Source of the DNA: Capra hircus
Taxonomy: Eukaryota > Chordata > Mammalia > Artiodactyla > Bovidae
NCBI RefSeq assembly: GCF_001704415.2
Contig: NC_030823.1
Location: 74,648,458-74,712,457, forward strand
Direction: 5' to 3'
DNA length: 64,000 nt
In this document: in pieces, positions 33,301-37,086 of the stretch
Numbering within the stretch: position 1 is the first letter of the stretch
Layout: each line of letters begins with the position of its first letter
Program-made: the position numbers and the translations under genes
Notes under the pieces: generated by a model
The model's database searches: none
Told to the model about the DNA's origin: nothing
Seen by the model: only the letters and a program-made list of their open reading frames with translations

Positions 33301-34749
33301 ATCTTAGTGGTTGAGTGGAATCAACACACCCAAACCTGAAGCTGAGGGAAACCAACAGGTAATAAAAGACAAGATTTGTTTTAAAGCAGAAACCATAAAA
33401 TATCACAAACATACGGTTTAAAAGAACAGTTAACTTCTATAATATAAAAGTATAATTCTAAAAAAAAAATTCAAAAACTTTAGTCCCACAAAACAAAAAA
33501 GAATAAGCAGAAGTATAGTGTAGATAGAAAAAACAAGTATTTGTTTTCCCACAAAAAGAAAAGCAAACATTTATAAACTAGAGGGGAAGGACAGGTTCTT
33601 AACTGAAGCTGAACAAGTGCTCAAGTCAATGGACCTCAGCTTAGAGCCTTGTATCACTGCGTTAGGAAGTGGTTATTTAGACAAGGAGTGGGACTCTCAG
33701 CTAATTTTTTTTTTCTTCTCACACTTTCAGAGGTTCTAACCAATGGAAAGACTACTGCAGTCCAAATAAGGATGTAAATTCTCTAGATTTTGATGATAGG
33801 AATAGGAGCTTGACTGTGCCCAATGTAATGCAGAAAAGCTACCCTGGAAATCTTTAAAACGGCAGTCACAAAATTAAATTTGAATCACCATTAAAACTAC
33901 ACTACAGCAAAGGAAAAAACAAAAGATTAAAATAATACAGTGTGCATACTTGTTGAAAACACCCGAGAAAGTGTTTTTGATTTTGTTGCTATTTGGCCAA
34001 AACGAAGGTCACGAGAAGAGTAGTTACTCTGACACTCCATGGAGTCAGTTTCCCTTTAGGAACTAAAGCGCATATTAAGATAACTGACAGAAAGCAATTT
34101 AAAAACCCTACTCTCATCAGAGTACTCCTGGCAATCTTAAATGCAGACAGGAAAATGGATAGATGGATGAATAGATGAGAGATAAGAATATTAATTGTAA
34201 ACGTGCCATCCACTCCTCTAGAATTGCCAGTCTGCTCCAGGCCCTAAGTCAAGGCAGGAATGTGCTCCGAAGGATGCCCGGCGCGGGCGCTGTCACCGCC
34301 GGGTCCCCGCCCACCCGGGCTCCTCTTGCCCCGGGGACAGGGGCTCACCAGCGTCTGAGGGAATGAATCACTCGGCTTTTACTTAGGTCCGCTCCTGCCC
34401 GTTCCGAGCCCGGCTCCCGGAGCGCGGCAGGGAGACCGCACCCCTCTCCTACCTGCAGCACGAAGGCGCTCGGCCAGATCGTGAAGCCGCGTTCGGCGGC
34501 GGGGCCGCGGGACAGCCGCACGGCGGCCGCCTCCTCGTTGGGGTTGTCCAGGGTCAGGGGCAGCGTCCGCGAGGCTCCCAGGCGCACGTCCCCGAAGCAG
34601 AGGAAGGGCGACCTGCAGAAGTGGCTGAGGGACAGGACGGCCGGGGACGCCGCCTCCTCCTCGGCTCGGGGACCCCTCGGCCCCGCCCGCGGCCTCGGCT
34701 CCGGCGGGCTCCGCTCCCAGCAGCCGCGACCCCGCTGCCAGGTCGCCAT
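196..34749 (-). CDS. ASPM: ASPM gene, exons 1-17 (5' part of gene; continues beyond left edge)
   Basis: ASPM is a large spindle-pole and microtubule minus-end protein needed for mitotic spindle focusing and orientation in dividing neural progenitors; in people its loss causes primary microcephaly type 5. I placed 17 exons by recognising ASPM peptides and matching AG acceptors and GT (one GC) donors. All phases join into one open frame of 4077 nt, 1359 codons, with no stop or frameshift. Domain order: ASH-type N-terminus (exons 1-2, residues 1-147), disordered Ser/Pro-rich region (exon 3), conserved basic region (exons 5-6), calponin-homology region (about residues 924-1265, exons 10-15), then the first IQ motifs (exons 16-17). 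The large IQ-repeat exon and the C-terminus lie beyond position 1. Introns hold many SINE and LINE insertions, none inside an exon. The gene is inferred functional. The ATG at 34749-34747 matches the conserved ASPM start; in-frame sequence upstream of it has no ATG. Confidence 0.97.
472..690 (+). repeat. Bov-tA SINE
   Basis: Starts with the tRNA-derived head GATTCCCAGGTGGCTCAG and continues into the A segment (CCCACTCCAGTATTC ... AGGAGCCTGGTGGGC), ending in a CAACAACAAC tail. Ruminant-specific SINE in ASPM intron 16. Confidence 0.9.
739..1203 (+). mobile_element. BovB LINE 3' end fragment
   Basis: Diverged end of a BovB (RTE-clade) retrotransposon: reverse-transcriptase C-terminal sequence ([16 protein letters not shown]) followed by the 3' tail ending CATGACTGAGGGACTGAAC. 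5'-truncated; frames are broken. Confidence 0.9.
1327..1442 (-). repeat. CHR-type tRNA-Glu SINE
   Basis: On the minus strand it begins AGGACTTCCCTGGTGGTCC, the head of the cetartiodactyl CHR family, and ends in the GGCCAAATAAGT tail. Confidence 0.75.
1697..1915 (+). repeat. MIR-like ancient SINE
   Basis: Shows the MIR core pattern: ACCTCACAACAACC, GGAAACTCAGGCAGGGAGG, then GGTCTGATGTAGGCAGTCTGGC and AGTTCATGCTC. Old and diverged; boundaries are approximate. Confidence 0.6.
2153..2392 (+). mobile_element. BovB LINE 3' end fragment
   Basis: Last 240 nt of BovB, from TCTGGCCACCTGATGCGAAG to GACTAAGTGACTGAACAATG. Severely 5'-truncated insertion in ASPM intron 16. Confidence 0.9.
2393..3299. other. 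ASPM intron 16, no recognised element
   Basis: Unique-looking intronic DNA, moderately AT-rich. Frames of 159 codons (minus strand) and 68 codons (plus) occur here but match nothing I recognise and have no splice context. Confidence 0.6.
3300..3512 (+). repeat. Bov-tA SINE
   Basis: Head GGGCTTCCCATGTGGCTCAA, full A segment, end GACTGAGTGGCTGAGCAC followed by a short (AC)n. It lies only 23 nt from the donor of ASPM exon 16. Confidence 0.9.
3535..3663 (-). CDS. ASPM: ASPM exon 16 (first IQ motif)
   Basis: 129 nt, 43 codons, phase 0 at both ends: [43 protein letters not shown]. It contains the first IQ (calmodulin light-chain binding) motif, [15 protein letters not shown]. The donor is CAG then GTACTC. 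A Bov-tA SINE lies 23 nt beyond the donor. Confidence 0.95.
3783..3925 (-). CDS. ASPM: ASPM exon 15
   Basis: 143 nt, phase 1 in and 0 out: (E)[37 protein letters not shown] and [10 protein letters not shown], the end of CH domain 2. The acceptor is CATTGCAG and the donor AAG then GTAAAG. The introns on either side are short (97 and 119 nt). Confidence 0.94.
4023..4230 (-). CDS. ASPM: ASPM exon 14
   Basis: 208 nt, phase 0 in and 1 out: [40 protein letters not shown], then an acidic Ser-rich loop ([18 protein letters not shown]) and PDQ. This is the core of CH domain 2. The donor required by phase is CAGG followed by GTTCGT, which matches the consensus poorly. The acceptor is CATCAG. Confidence 0.9.
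4368..4566 (-). repeat. Bov-tA SINE
   Basis: Reverse orientation: ends at 4566 with the head ACTTCCCGGGTGGCTCAGTG read on the minus strand; the A segment covers 4380-4500. In ASPM intron 13. Confidence 0.88.
4575..4890 (+). repeat. MLT1-like LTR fragment (ERVL-MaLR)
   Basis: Diverged solo-LTR-like sequence with the MLT1 signatures TTTGGACATAGGGTCACTGC, ATATGACTGGTGCCCTTATG and GAGAGACACAGAGACA, then CCGTGTGAAGACAGGCAGTG. An old non-coding retroviral relic; boundaries are approximate. Confidence 0.55.
5213..5415 (+). repeat. Bov-tA SINE
   Basis: Head AGTTTCCCTGGTGGCTCAGA, then the A segment and the GACTCAACTGAGTGACTTCA end. In ASPM intron 13. Confidence 0.9.
5608..5707 (+). mobile_element. 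L1 3' end fragment
   Basis: Resembles ruminant L1 tails: CTTGCTTTGCTGTATGGCAG, then AAGCCATTATACTCCAATAA and an A-rich tail. Only about 100 nt. Confidence 0.7.
5708..5995. repeat. AT-rich low-complexity stretch
   Basis: Nearly 290 nt composed mainly of A and T with many TATA and ATTA words, directly after the L1 tail. Low complexity; no other feature seen. Confidence 0.7.
6067..6288 (-). CDS. ASPM: ASPM exon 13
   Basis: 222 nt, 74 codons, phase 0 at both ends: [20 protein letters not shown] through [16 protein letters not shown]. It spans the linker into the second calponin-homology domain. The first codon is GTG (Val), not a start. The acceptor is ATTCTAG and the donor AGA then GTAAGT. Confidence 0.95.
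6415..6640 (+). repeat. MIR-like ancient SINE
   Basis: MIR-type words such as CTCCCCTATAAAGAAATGAC, GGGGGCCTTGTGAGGATTAG and CCCATTAGCACAGTTCCTGG in ASPM intron 12. Diverged; boundaries are approximate. Confidence 0.5.
6716..6801 (-). CDS. ASPM: ASPM exon 12
   Basis: 86 nt, phase 1 in and 0 out: (G)[19 protein letters not shown] then LWKIALAFQ, the end of CH domain 1. The acceptor is ATTTGCAG and the donor CAG then GTATTG. Confidence 0.94.
6890..7035 (-). CDS. ASPM: ASPM exon 11
   Basis: 146 nt, phase 2 in and 1 out: [40 protein letters not shown] and GIQLNDEHG. It continues the first calponin-homology domain. The acceptor is ATTGTTAG and the donor CATG then GTAAAA. Confidence 0.95.
7425..7990 (+). 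repeat. MIR-like SINE split by Bov-A2
   Basis: MIR core CATTATTATCCCATATCTGG, GCAGATGAAGAAACC and TTACAACTAGTAATGACAGG continues after the Bov-A2 insertion with ACTAAGATCAGAAGTAAAC. The older element is thus cut by the younger one. Confidence 0.6.
7534..7916 (+). repeat. Bov-A2 SINE, three-unit form, with 9-bp target duplication
   Basis: Begins CGGAGAAGGCAATGGCACCC and ends in (AGC)n. A perfect GACAGGACT repeat flanks it (7525-7533 and 7917-7925). The usual Bov-A2 has two A-type units; here three GAATCCC/AGTCGGACACGACTGA-type units follow each other, the third shortened. Confidence 0.88.
7991..8784. other. ASPM intron 10, no recognised element
   Basis: Unique-looking AT-rich intronic DNA without coding potential or a repeat I recognise. 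Confidence 0.6.
8785..9200 (-). repeat. CHR-type SINE interrupted by Bov-A2
   Basis: Right part (9167-9200) reads GGGACTTCCTTTGGTAGTTG on the minus strand, the CHR head; left part (8785-8885) holds the body (GATCCCTGGTCAGGAACTGA). The 281 bp between them are a separate Bov-A2. Confidence 0.7.
8886..9166 (-). repeat. Bov-A2 SINE nested in CHR SINE
   Basis: Reverse orientation: (GCT)n at its left end (poly-AGC tail on the minus strand), two A units, and the start GCAGAAGGCAATGGCACCCC at the right end. Confidence 0.88.
9201..9544. other. ASPM intron 10, no recognised element
   Basis: Unique-looking intronic DNA between the nested SINEs and the BovB fragment; nothing recognised. Confidence 0.5.
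9545..10072 (-). mobile_element. BovB LINE 3' end fragment
   Basis: Minus-strand BovB covering the end of the RT ORF and the 3' tail; peptides [20 protein letters not shown] and [20 protein letters not shown] are visible in the frame. 5'-truncated and degenerate. Confidence 0.9.
10073..10447. other. ASPM intron 10 next to exon 10, no recognised element
   Basis: Unique intronic sequence up to the exon 10 donor; no repeat recognised. Confidence 0.5.
10448..10623 (-). CDS. ASPM: ASPM exon 10 (start of CH region)
   Basis: 176 nt, phase 0 in and 2 out: [40 protein letters not shown] and [18 protein letters not shown]. This opens the first calponin-homology domain. The boundary CTCGT then GTGAGT is fixed by the phase of exon 11, which starts with the G completing a Val codon. 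Confidence 0.94.
11017..11117 (+). repeat. Direct repeat copy A in ASPM intron 9
   Basis: 101-bp segment (start AGTACTGTTCTTTGGG, end GATGAAAACTAT) that is repeated at 11297-11390 beyond a SINE. By eye the copies differ by scattered substitutions and one roughly 5-bp gap. Confidence 0.85.
11120..11294 (+). repeat. Bov-tA SINE
   Basis: Head GGCTTCCCTTGTGGCTTAGC through GCAAAGAGTCGGAC; truncated just before the normal end. It sits exactly between the two copies of a roughly 95-bp direct repeat. Confidence 0.9.
11297..11390 (+). repeat. Direct repeat copy B, abutting ASPM exon 9 donor
   Basis: 94-bp copy (start AGTGTTCTTTGGG, end GATGAAAACCAT) of the segment at 11017-11117. Its right end lies 2 nt from the exon 9 boundary, so the functional donor flank belongs to this copy. 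Confidence 0.85.
11393..11523 (-). CDS. ASPM: ASPM exon 9
   Basis: 131 nt, phase 1 in and 0 out: [39 protein letters not shown] and AEFK. The acceptor is TTATTTCAG and the donor AAG then GTATGG. The intron next to the donor belongs to a roughly 95-bp segment that is duplicated 270 bp away with a SINE between the copies. Confidence 0.95.
11757..12474 (+). mobile_element. L1 3' end fragment
   Basis: About 720 nt of L1: ORF2 C-terminal region (TATGGAAAACAGTATGGAGC, TGATACCCAAGATGTGGAAG, GAATGCTACTTAGCCAGAAG) and 3'UTR to AATCAACTATACCTCAATTA and poly-A. A (TGTG)n patch interrupts it near 12000. Non-coding relic in intron 8. Confidence 0.88.
12555..12690 (+). repeat. MIR-like ancient SINE
   Basis: Words TCATTTAAGGCTCACGAGGG, GGCAGGTACTATTTAAC and GAAGAAACTGGGGCAGACAC resemble the MIR core. 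The 330 nt from here to exon 8 show nothing else I recognise. Confidence 0.55.
13017..13158 (-). CDS. ASPM: ASPM exon 8
   Basis: 142 nt, phase 0 in and 1 out: [40 protein letters not shown] and VPHLYRDG. The acceptor is TTTCAG and the donor GTGGGT. Near-identical to the ASPM family, with no disruption. Confidence 0.95.
13484..13752 (+). repeat. Bov-A2 SINE
   Basis: Two A units with the linker TTCACTTTCACTTTTCACTT and an (AGC)n tail at 13732-13750. In ASPM intron 7, immediately followed by a Bov-tA. Confidence 0.92.
13762..13982 (+). repeat. Bov-tA SINE
   Basis: Head GGGCTTCCTAGGTGGCGCTA, full A segment, end GGACACGACTGAAGCAACTT. It lies about 10 bp after the (AGC)n tail of the preceding Bov-A2. 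Confidence 0.92.
13983..15214. other. ASPM intron 7, no clearly recognised element
   Basis: Mostly AT-rich unique sequence. 14600-14680 contains a short CCACCAGGGAAGCCCT word that could be a CHR SINE scrap. Nothing else supported. Confidence 0.5.
15215..15400 (+). repeat. MIR-like ancient SINE
   Basis: GATTCCAATCCTGGCCCTTC, GGCAGGTCACTTACCATCTC and AGTTTCTGATCAGTGAAG follow the MIR pattern. Diverged. Confidence 0.55.
15655..15722 (-). CDS. ASPM: ASPM exon 7
   Basis: 68 nt, phase 1 in and phase 0 out: (G)[19 protein letters not shown] then GLE. The acceptor is GCGTTTCAG and the donor GAG then GTAAGT. A small exon in the conserved ASPM core. Confidence 0.94.
15998..16243 (-). CDS. ASPM: ASPM exon 6
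   Basis: 246 nt, phase 1 to 1, residues about 729-810. It encodes [20 protein letters not shown], then a basic helical block ([40 protein letters not shown]) and ends at KDVG. The acceptor is TTGACCCAG and the donor GTAAGA. This is conserved ASPM sequence upstream of the CH domains. Confidence 0.96.
16431..16567 (-). repeat. Bov-A2 SINE, truncated
   Basis: (GCT)n at the left, one A unit, ending TTGCCTTCTCCAAG; only about half of the element is present. In ASPM intron 5. Confidence 0.85.
16745..16858 (+). mobile_element. L1 3' end fragment
   Basis: CATGGCTGATTCATGCTGAT, ACAGAAACCAACACAATAC and an A-rich tail are the typical ruminant L1 terminus. Confidence 0.75.
16859..17787. other. ASPM intron 5, no recognised element
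   Basis: AT-rich unique sequence; short frames on the minus strand (17269-17478, 17457-17642) match nothing I know. Confidence 0.55.
17788..17995 (-). repeat. Bov-tA SINE
   Basis: Minus orientation; right end reads GGGTTTCCCTGGTCGCTCAG on the minus strand, A segment at 17810-17920. Confidence 0.9.
18088..18234 (-). CDS. ASPM: ASPM exon 5
   Basis: 147 nt, phase 1 to 1. It encodes [38 protein letters not shown] and [10 protein letters not shown], one of the most conserved blocks of ASPM. The acceptor reads TTCCTAG and the donor is AAG then GTAAAC. Confidence 0.96.
18388..18600 (-). repeat. Bov-tA SINE
   Basis: Minus orientation with head GGGCTTCCCTGGTGACTCAA at the right end, in ASPM intron 4 close to exon 5. 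Confidence 0.9.
18625..18717 (-). repeat. Bov-tA SINE, 5' part only
   Basis: Second minus-strand head (GGGCTTCCCTAGGAACTCAG) with only the tRNA-like part; it follows the complete copy after 25 bp. Confidence 0.85.
18974..19078 (-). CDS. ASPM: ASPM exon 4
   Basis: 105 nt, phase 1 to phase 1: (D)[17 protein letters not shown] through FIKALKA(G). The acceptor reads GATTGTAG. The donor is GCAG followed by GCAAGT, so the next intron starts with GC rather than GT. The phase and the protein sequence both require this boundary: joined to exon 5 it reads [12 protein letters not shown]. Confidence 0.92.
19316..19354 (+). repeat. (TG)n microsatellite
   Basis: CACTG(TG)n interrupted by CGCC and ending in TATATATA; a likely polymorphic simple repeat in ASPM intron 3. 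Confidence 0.9.
19730..19900 (+). repeat. MIR-like ancient SINE
   Basis: GTTTTATGGAGCTTAGAG, CTTGGTCAAGGTCATGCATG and GTAGCTGAGCTACACAATAT correspond to the MIR core. Diverged. Confidence 0.5.
20194..20313 (+). repeat. Short minisatellite, four units of about 27 bp
   Basis: Units at 20194-20220, 20221-20246, 20247-20273 and 20274-20313 share GA(A/G)GTAGA(C/T)GGTGG-like starts and TACCTACAG-like ends; the last is expanded by a G-rich insert. Confidence 0.8.
20314..24105. other. ASPM intron 3, mostly unclassified old sequence
   Basis: No young SINE or LINE over 3.8 kb. 21290-22090 is G/A-rich with words such as AGTCAAGTGGAAATAAAAGA and TTAGAATCAGGCAGACTG that look like a decayed ancient repeat; I cannot name the family. 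Long chance frames near 22800-24240 show no domain. Confidence 0.4.
24106..24885 (+). repeat. CHR-type SINE interrupted by L1
   Basis: The CHR SINE starts at 24106 (GGGGCTTCCCTGGCGGGCCA), reaches GAGTTTGCGTGCC, is broken by an L1 3' end, and resumes at about 24826 with GAGTTCGCATGCTGCAACTA, ending in ACCAAATAAACAAAT. Confidence 0.75.
24245..24825 (+). mobile_element. L1 3' end nested in CHR SINE
   Basis: L1 ORF2 C-terminus and 3'UTR: AATGGAGTATCACTCAGCCG, CCTATTGTATAGCACATGGA, GGCTATACCCCAATACAAAA, then a short A-rich tail. Confidence 0.85.
25174..26665 (-). CDS. ASPM: ASPM exon 3 (large exon)
   Basis: 1492 nt encoding residues 148-644 plus the first base of 645, open throughout. It starts [15 protein letters not shown] after a TTTTGCAG acceptor and ends LKRKT plus G before a GTGAGT donor. 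The product looks disordered: rich in Ser, Pro, Lys and Asn, with many S/T-P sites and basic patches such as [18 protein letters not shown]. Four copies of an LSP(D/N)xFxxxN-like motif sit at residues 318-402. In ASPM this N-terminal region is involved in microtubule binding and carries mitotic kinase sites; which sites are used cannot be seen here. Confidence 0.97.
26818..26961 (-). CDS. ASPM: ASPM exon 2
   Basis: 48 codons, phase 0 at both ends: [17 protein letters not shown] through NAEEPKKKK, the rest of the ASH domain. The acceptor reads TTATAG and the donor is AAG then GTAATA. It is separated from exon 1 by a 7.5 kb intron and from exon 3 by only 152 nt. A SINE fragment flanked by 30-bp direct repeats lies 31 nt beyond its 5' boundary. 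Confidence 0.95.
26993..27022 (+). repeat. 30-bp direct repeat, left copy
   Basis: ATAACAGTATTGACTTATAA plus CAACACAAAC; repeated with two mismatches at 27106-27135 on the other side of a SINE fragment. Confidence 0.9.
27023..27105 (-). repeat. Bov-A2 SINE fragment (83 bp)
   Basis: Contains only one A unit (TGGACTGCAGCCCACCAGGC to GTGCCATTGCCTTCTCC), without the (AGC)n tail, between two 30-bp direct repeats. Confidence 0.85.
27106..27135 (+). repeat. 30-bp direct repeat, right copy
   Basis: ATAACAGTAGTGATTTATAA plus CAACACAAAC; partner of the copy at 26993-27022. Confidence 0.9.
27159..27362 (+). repeat. Bov-tA SINE
   Basis: Head GGGGCTTCCCTGGTGGCTCA; end GGACACAACTGAACAACTAA. In ASPM intron 1. 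Confidence 0.92.
27740..27900 (+). repeat. MIR-like ancient SINE
   Basis: GTTTTATAGATGACGTAATC followed by AAGGTTCAGGAAGCTTTATG is the MIR core. It precedes the Tigger1 relic. Confidence 0.5.
27955..29335 (+). mobile_element. Fossil Tigger1 DNA transposon (3' half)
   Basis: Decayed transposase C-terminal region, readable in short pieces related to TIGD1: ...AIKNIHDS..., ...DFEGFKTS..., [21 protein letters not shown], then [20 protein letters not shown]. The 3' non-coding end CACTGGGAAACCAAAAAATTC is also Tigger1-like. Stops and frameshifts throughout; non-functional. Split by a roughly 475-bp insertion at 28186-28660. Confidence 0.8.
28186..28660. repeat. Unclassified insertion inside the Tigger1 relic
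   Basis: Transposon homology stops at about 28186 and resumes at about 28660. The DNA between holds a 22-A run followed by (GAA)n at 28499-28530 and no coding frame. It may be a retroviral LTR or another retroposon; I cannot assign the family. Confidence 0.4.
29336..29835. other. ASPM intron 1, old or unique sequence
   Basis: 29460-29640 has weak MIR-like words (ATTGAATGCCTAATGGCATA, CCTGACACGGAGGGGGCATA). Otherwise nothing recognised. Confidence 0.4.
29836..30137 (-). repeat. Bov-tA SINE with internally duplicated 5' half
   Basis: Minus orientation. One A segment (29850-29935) is followed by two successive copies of the tRNA-like part (29930-30020 and 30022-30137), each ending in a promoter head. 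Confidence 0.85.
30138..31682. other. ASPM intron 1, no recognised repeat
   Basis: Unique-looking intronic DNA including the CTCF-like motif at 31213-31225. Short frames on both strands match nothing I know. Confidence 0.5.
31213..31225 (-). promoter_or_regulatory. CTCF-like binding motif in ASPM intron 1
   Basis: The minus strand reads CCACCAGGGGGCG, matching the core CTCF consensus at every strong position, with GC-containing flanks. It lies in sequence that does not look like a SINE, about 3.7 kb downstream of the ASPM promoter. Occupancy cannot be judged from sequence. Confidence 0.6.
31683..31884 (-). repeat. Bov-tA SINE
   Basis: Minus orientation, head CGCTTCCCTTGTAGCTCAGT at the right end, A segment 31700-31800. 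Confidence 0.9.
31885..34229. other. ASPM intron 1 near the promoter, mostly unclassified
   Basis: Contains an A13 run at 32176-32188, a MIR-like stretch at about 32900-33190 (ATTTCCAACTAATAAACGAG, ACTCAGAAGACTGAACCCAG) and AT-rich unique DNA. No coding evidence. Confidence 0.5.
34453..34749 (-). CDS. ASPM: ASPM exon 1 (coding part)
   Basis: Encodes residues 1-99, starting [12 protein letters not shown] and ending FVLQ, with the conserved [17 protein letters not shown] stretch of the ASPM ASH (ASPM-SPD2-Hydin) region. The exon ends in phase 0 at CAG followed by a GTAGGA donor. It lies inside the CpG-rich promoter block and is far more GC-rich than the other exons. The Kozak context has G at +4 but T at -3. 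The transcription start is not visible, but the promoter motifs suggest it lies just upstream of about 34900. Confidence 0.95.
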
Positions 34750-34940
34750 CGAGGCCTCTGGGTGCGCCCGGCTGCTCCGAGCGGCCTCCGCAAGAACGCC
34801 CACCGCCTCCCCTCGAGGAGCTGTGGGGATCGAGAAAGAACTCGCCCCCTTTCTTGTCCAGTTGCTAGGACCCAGGAAGGCGTCCGGACGCACAAACTCA
34901 AACTGGAGAGAGAAGCGAACTGAGAAGGGGTTTTGCCCCG

Positions 34941-35050
34941 TTTAAAATTCCCGCCTCCACCAATGGGCTTCCCAGGTTCCGCCCACCTTCAAGCGGGACC
35001 AATCGGTGAGCAGCAGTGCCAGCCAATGAGAAGCCGGCGCCTTATTTAAA
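34941..35050. promoter_or_regulatory. ASPM promoter: CDE/CHR-like element, three CCAAT boxes, TATA-like box
   Basis: On the minus strand the sequence reads GGCGG-GAAT-TTTAAA (34955-34941): a CDE (GGCGG) four bases from a CHR-like TTTAAA, the geometry used by DREAM/MuvB G2/M genes. The same GGCGGGAA core can be read as an E2F site. CCAAT boxes (plus orientation) lie at 34960-34964, 34999-35003 and 35023-35027, suited to NF-Y. A second CHR-like hexamer, CTTGAA on the minus strand, is at 34988-34993. TATTTAAA at 35043-35050 is oriented to serve a plus-strand transcript. The motifs are seen; their use is inferred. Confidence 0.7.
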
Positions 35051-35094
35051 CGTGGCGGCGACGGTGACAGATAGCGCTCGCTGAGGAGACGGCT

Positions 35095-35346
35095 ATGGTA
35101 GCTGGGTCTCGGCTGCCTCTGAGGAGTGGAGCTCAGGCTCGGAATACACCTTTCGGTTTTGTGAACAGGTTGGTGGAAGCGAAGAAAGTCACAGCACTTC
35201 CTCCGGAAATGCAGCTGTCTTGGCGGTTGCCGGCACGGTCATTCCTTCACAGTACTTTGAGGGAGATCAATGCACTCGCCCAGGATCCCTCCGCCACTTC
35301 CTGGGCCCAAAAGGGAGAAAATGAGGAAAATGAAAATTACAGTTAG
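35095..35346 (+). other. Possible divergent transcript start region with 83-codon ORF (unrecognised)
   Basis: An ATG at 35095 lies about 45 nt downstream of a TATTTAAA box and opens an 83-codon frame. I recognise no domain or homologue. It is CpG-island sequence, where chance ORFs are common. It could mark the first exon of a divergent non-coding RNA from the ASPM promoter; I do not claim a protein. Confidence 0.2.
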
Positions 35347-37086
35347 TGTGGACGTGCTGATGTCAGTGCGTGGTGTTGGTGCAGCGGCTCAGTAATTTAC
35401 CTGCTGGTTCTTACCTCGGGATTCTGGGAGCAAAACCAGGTAAACAAACAAAACCCGAGATTCCTAGTAATTCATAAAAGGTGGTCTTGATGGGCATGGC
35501 CCTCGGCAGATAACTTCTCGGTTTTCATTTTAATTGTAGATATCTGATAGTAATGATTGTAGCCTACATGTTACTCTCTGCCAGGGGCTGTGTTAAGCCC
35601 TGCACGTATTTATCTCGCCTTCGCTTCCACCCTGGGGAGAAGGGACCGTTATTCGCGATTCACAGAAGAGCGAGGCCGGTGTCCAGCCAGCTGGGAGTGG
35701 CGAGGCCAGGAGGGGCACGGGCGGGTCGGCTCCTCTTGCTGTCCGCGCTGCCCGCGCTGCCTCTAAAGACAGGAGACTAAAAAATAACCTGTGGATGTGC
35801 GTACAGCCACACAGAATACATGAAAACTCCCTGAGTGGAAAACCAAAATGAGGAAAGTGAGATCGGAAATTGTATTCACTGACACCCAATTTGACCTGAT
35901 GTTGAACCCTGGTACCTCAACGATATTTAATCAAACGTGTTTATGGAGGTTTCTTAAAAAATCCTTCAGGACTGATGCACAAGGAGAATGCTACTACATA
36001 CATTTTTAGCAAAATGTTTAAATGAATGACAATAACTTTTAAATACACAATTTATATTTATTATTTTGTACAGTGAATGTTACTCATCAAATTAACGTTG
36101 CAAATATAGGCCCTGTTAAGCTTAAGTCACTGAAATGTTTGTCTCAGCTTTTTTAACGTGATAGGAACATATTTTGTTTCTATATGTTCTCCCCTCACAG
36201 GTTTCTCTTCATAAAGCAATGCTGTTGATGCACAATTTTTAAAAACCCAAAATGAACTATACTGGATATTTTTTGTTTGCCCTCCACTTCCACCCTTCAC
36301 CCTTTTCCAGCCTGCTCTTGGCTGTGAGATGCTGGCTGTGTTCTGTATTTGCTACATCCATAGGTTTCTTACTCTGTGATGTCTGTTTTAGCCAAAGAGG
36401 TAAGCCAGGGTACTCCCCCCACCCCACCCACCTTGGGCTGGCTCCATCTCCACATTAAAGTCACAAGTAGCTGGAGAGATGCCCTCTCCTATTGGAGATC
36501 TGGGTGTGGGGACACCACAGTGTCACTAGGCCCAGGATAAGACCCTATTGCTTGTTTCCTGCAACCCAGACCTCTCTTTGTGAACAGTCCCTTTATTAAG
36601 CTTCCTTGAATTACAGTAAATTGGAGAGGGCCAACTATTTCCTTAGTGACCTTGGCTGATACAACAATGGCCTTGGGAAATTGCCTCTTCAGGTAGAATT
36701 CTGAATTGAGTTGCTTATAATTGAGGAGCACAGGGGTAAACTCTTACTAGCAAGAAACACACCATGACAATCCAAAGGGTGGGGTAACATCCTGGGTCCT
36801 CAAATTATCCACTGGACACTGTCTAAGCTTAGTGTCATCCGGTTTTACCTGACACCCTAGAGAGAATACATAGAGAAAAATAAAATGAAGGTACCACTAA
36901 GAACATATTGAGAACAAGAATGTGTGGATAGGAGCTCTGAAGAAGCCCCTCACTTCCTGTTGTCTCAGGGAACATATGGCCAAGGATCAAGCCCATGTCT
37001 TCTGGTAAATGTGGCAGCACTAATTAAATACCCAACCCTGCCAGCCTCTTAGCTAAGAGGAGAGAGTGGAACCCTGTGAAAATGTA
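35347..37086. other. Intergenic DNA upstream of ASPM
   Basis: AT-rich except for a second GC patch at 35590-35770. 36480-36740 could be an old LTR (reverse-strand AATAAAGGGACTG-type word near 36590), but the family is unclear. No gene seen. Confidence 0.4.

Larger units (their letters stand above)
34230..35770. promoter_or_regulatory. CpG-rich block over ASPM exon 1 and promoter
   Basis: CpG dinucleotides and GC content rise sharply from about 34260 (intron 1) through exon 1 to about 35100, with a weaker second patch at 35590-35770. The flanks are AT-rich and CpG-poor. This is the usual picture of an unmethylated housekeeping or cell-cycle promoter. The boundaries are by eye. Confidence 0.75.

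Noticed and set aside
34345..34893. 182-codon frame that would extend the ASPM N-terminus by 48 residues and run past exon 1
   Set aside because: The upstream initiator is GTG, not ATG; the conserved ASPM start is the ATG at 34749-34747, and the 3' part of the frame runs into intron after the GTAGGA donor.
34481..34945. 154-codon plus-strand frame opposite ASPM exon 1
   Set aside because: Long frames are expected by chance in CpG-island DNA; it is antisense to a real coding exon and has no recognisable domain.
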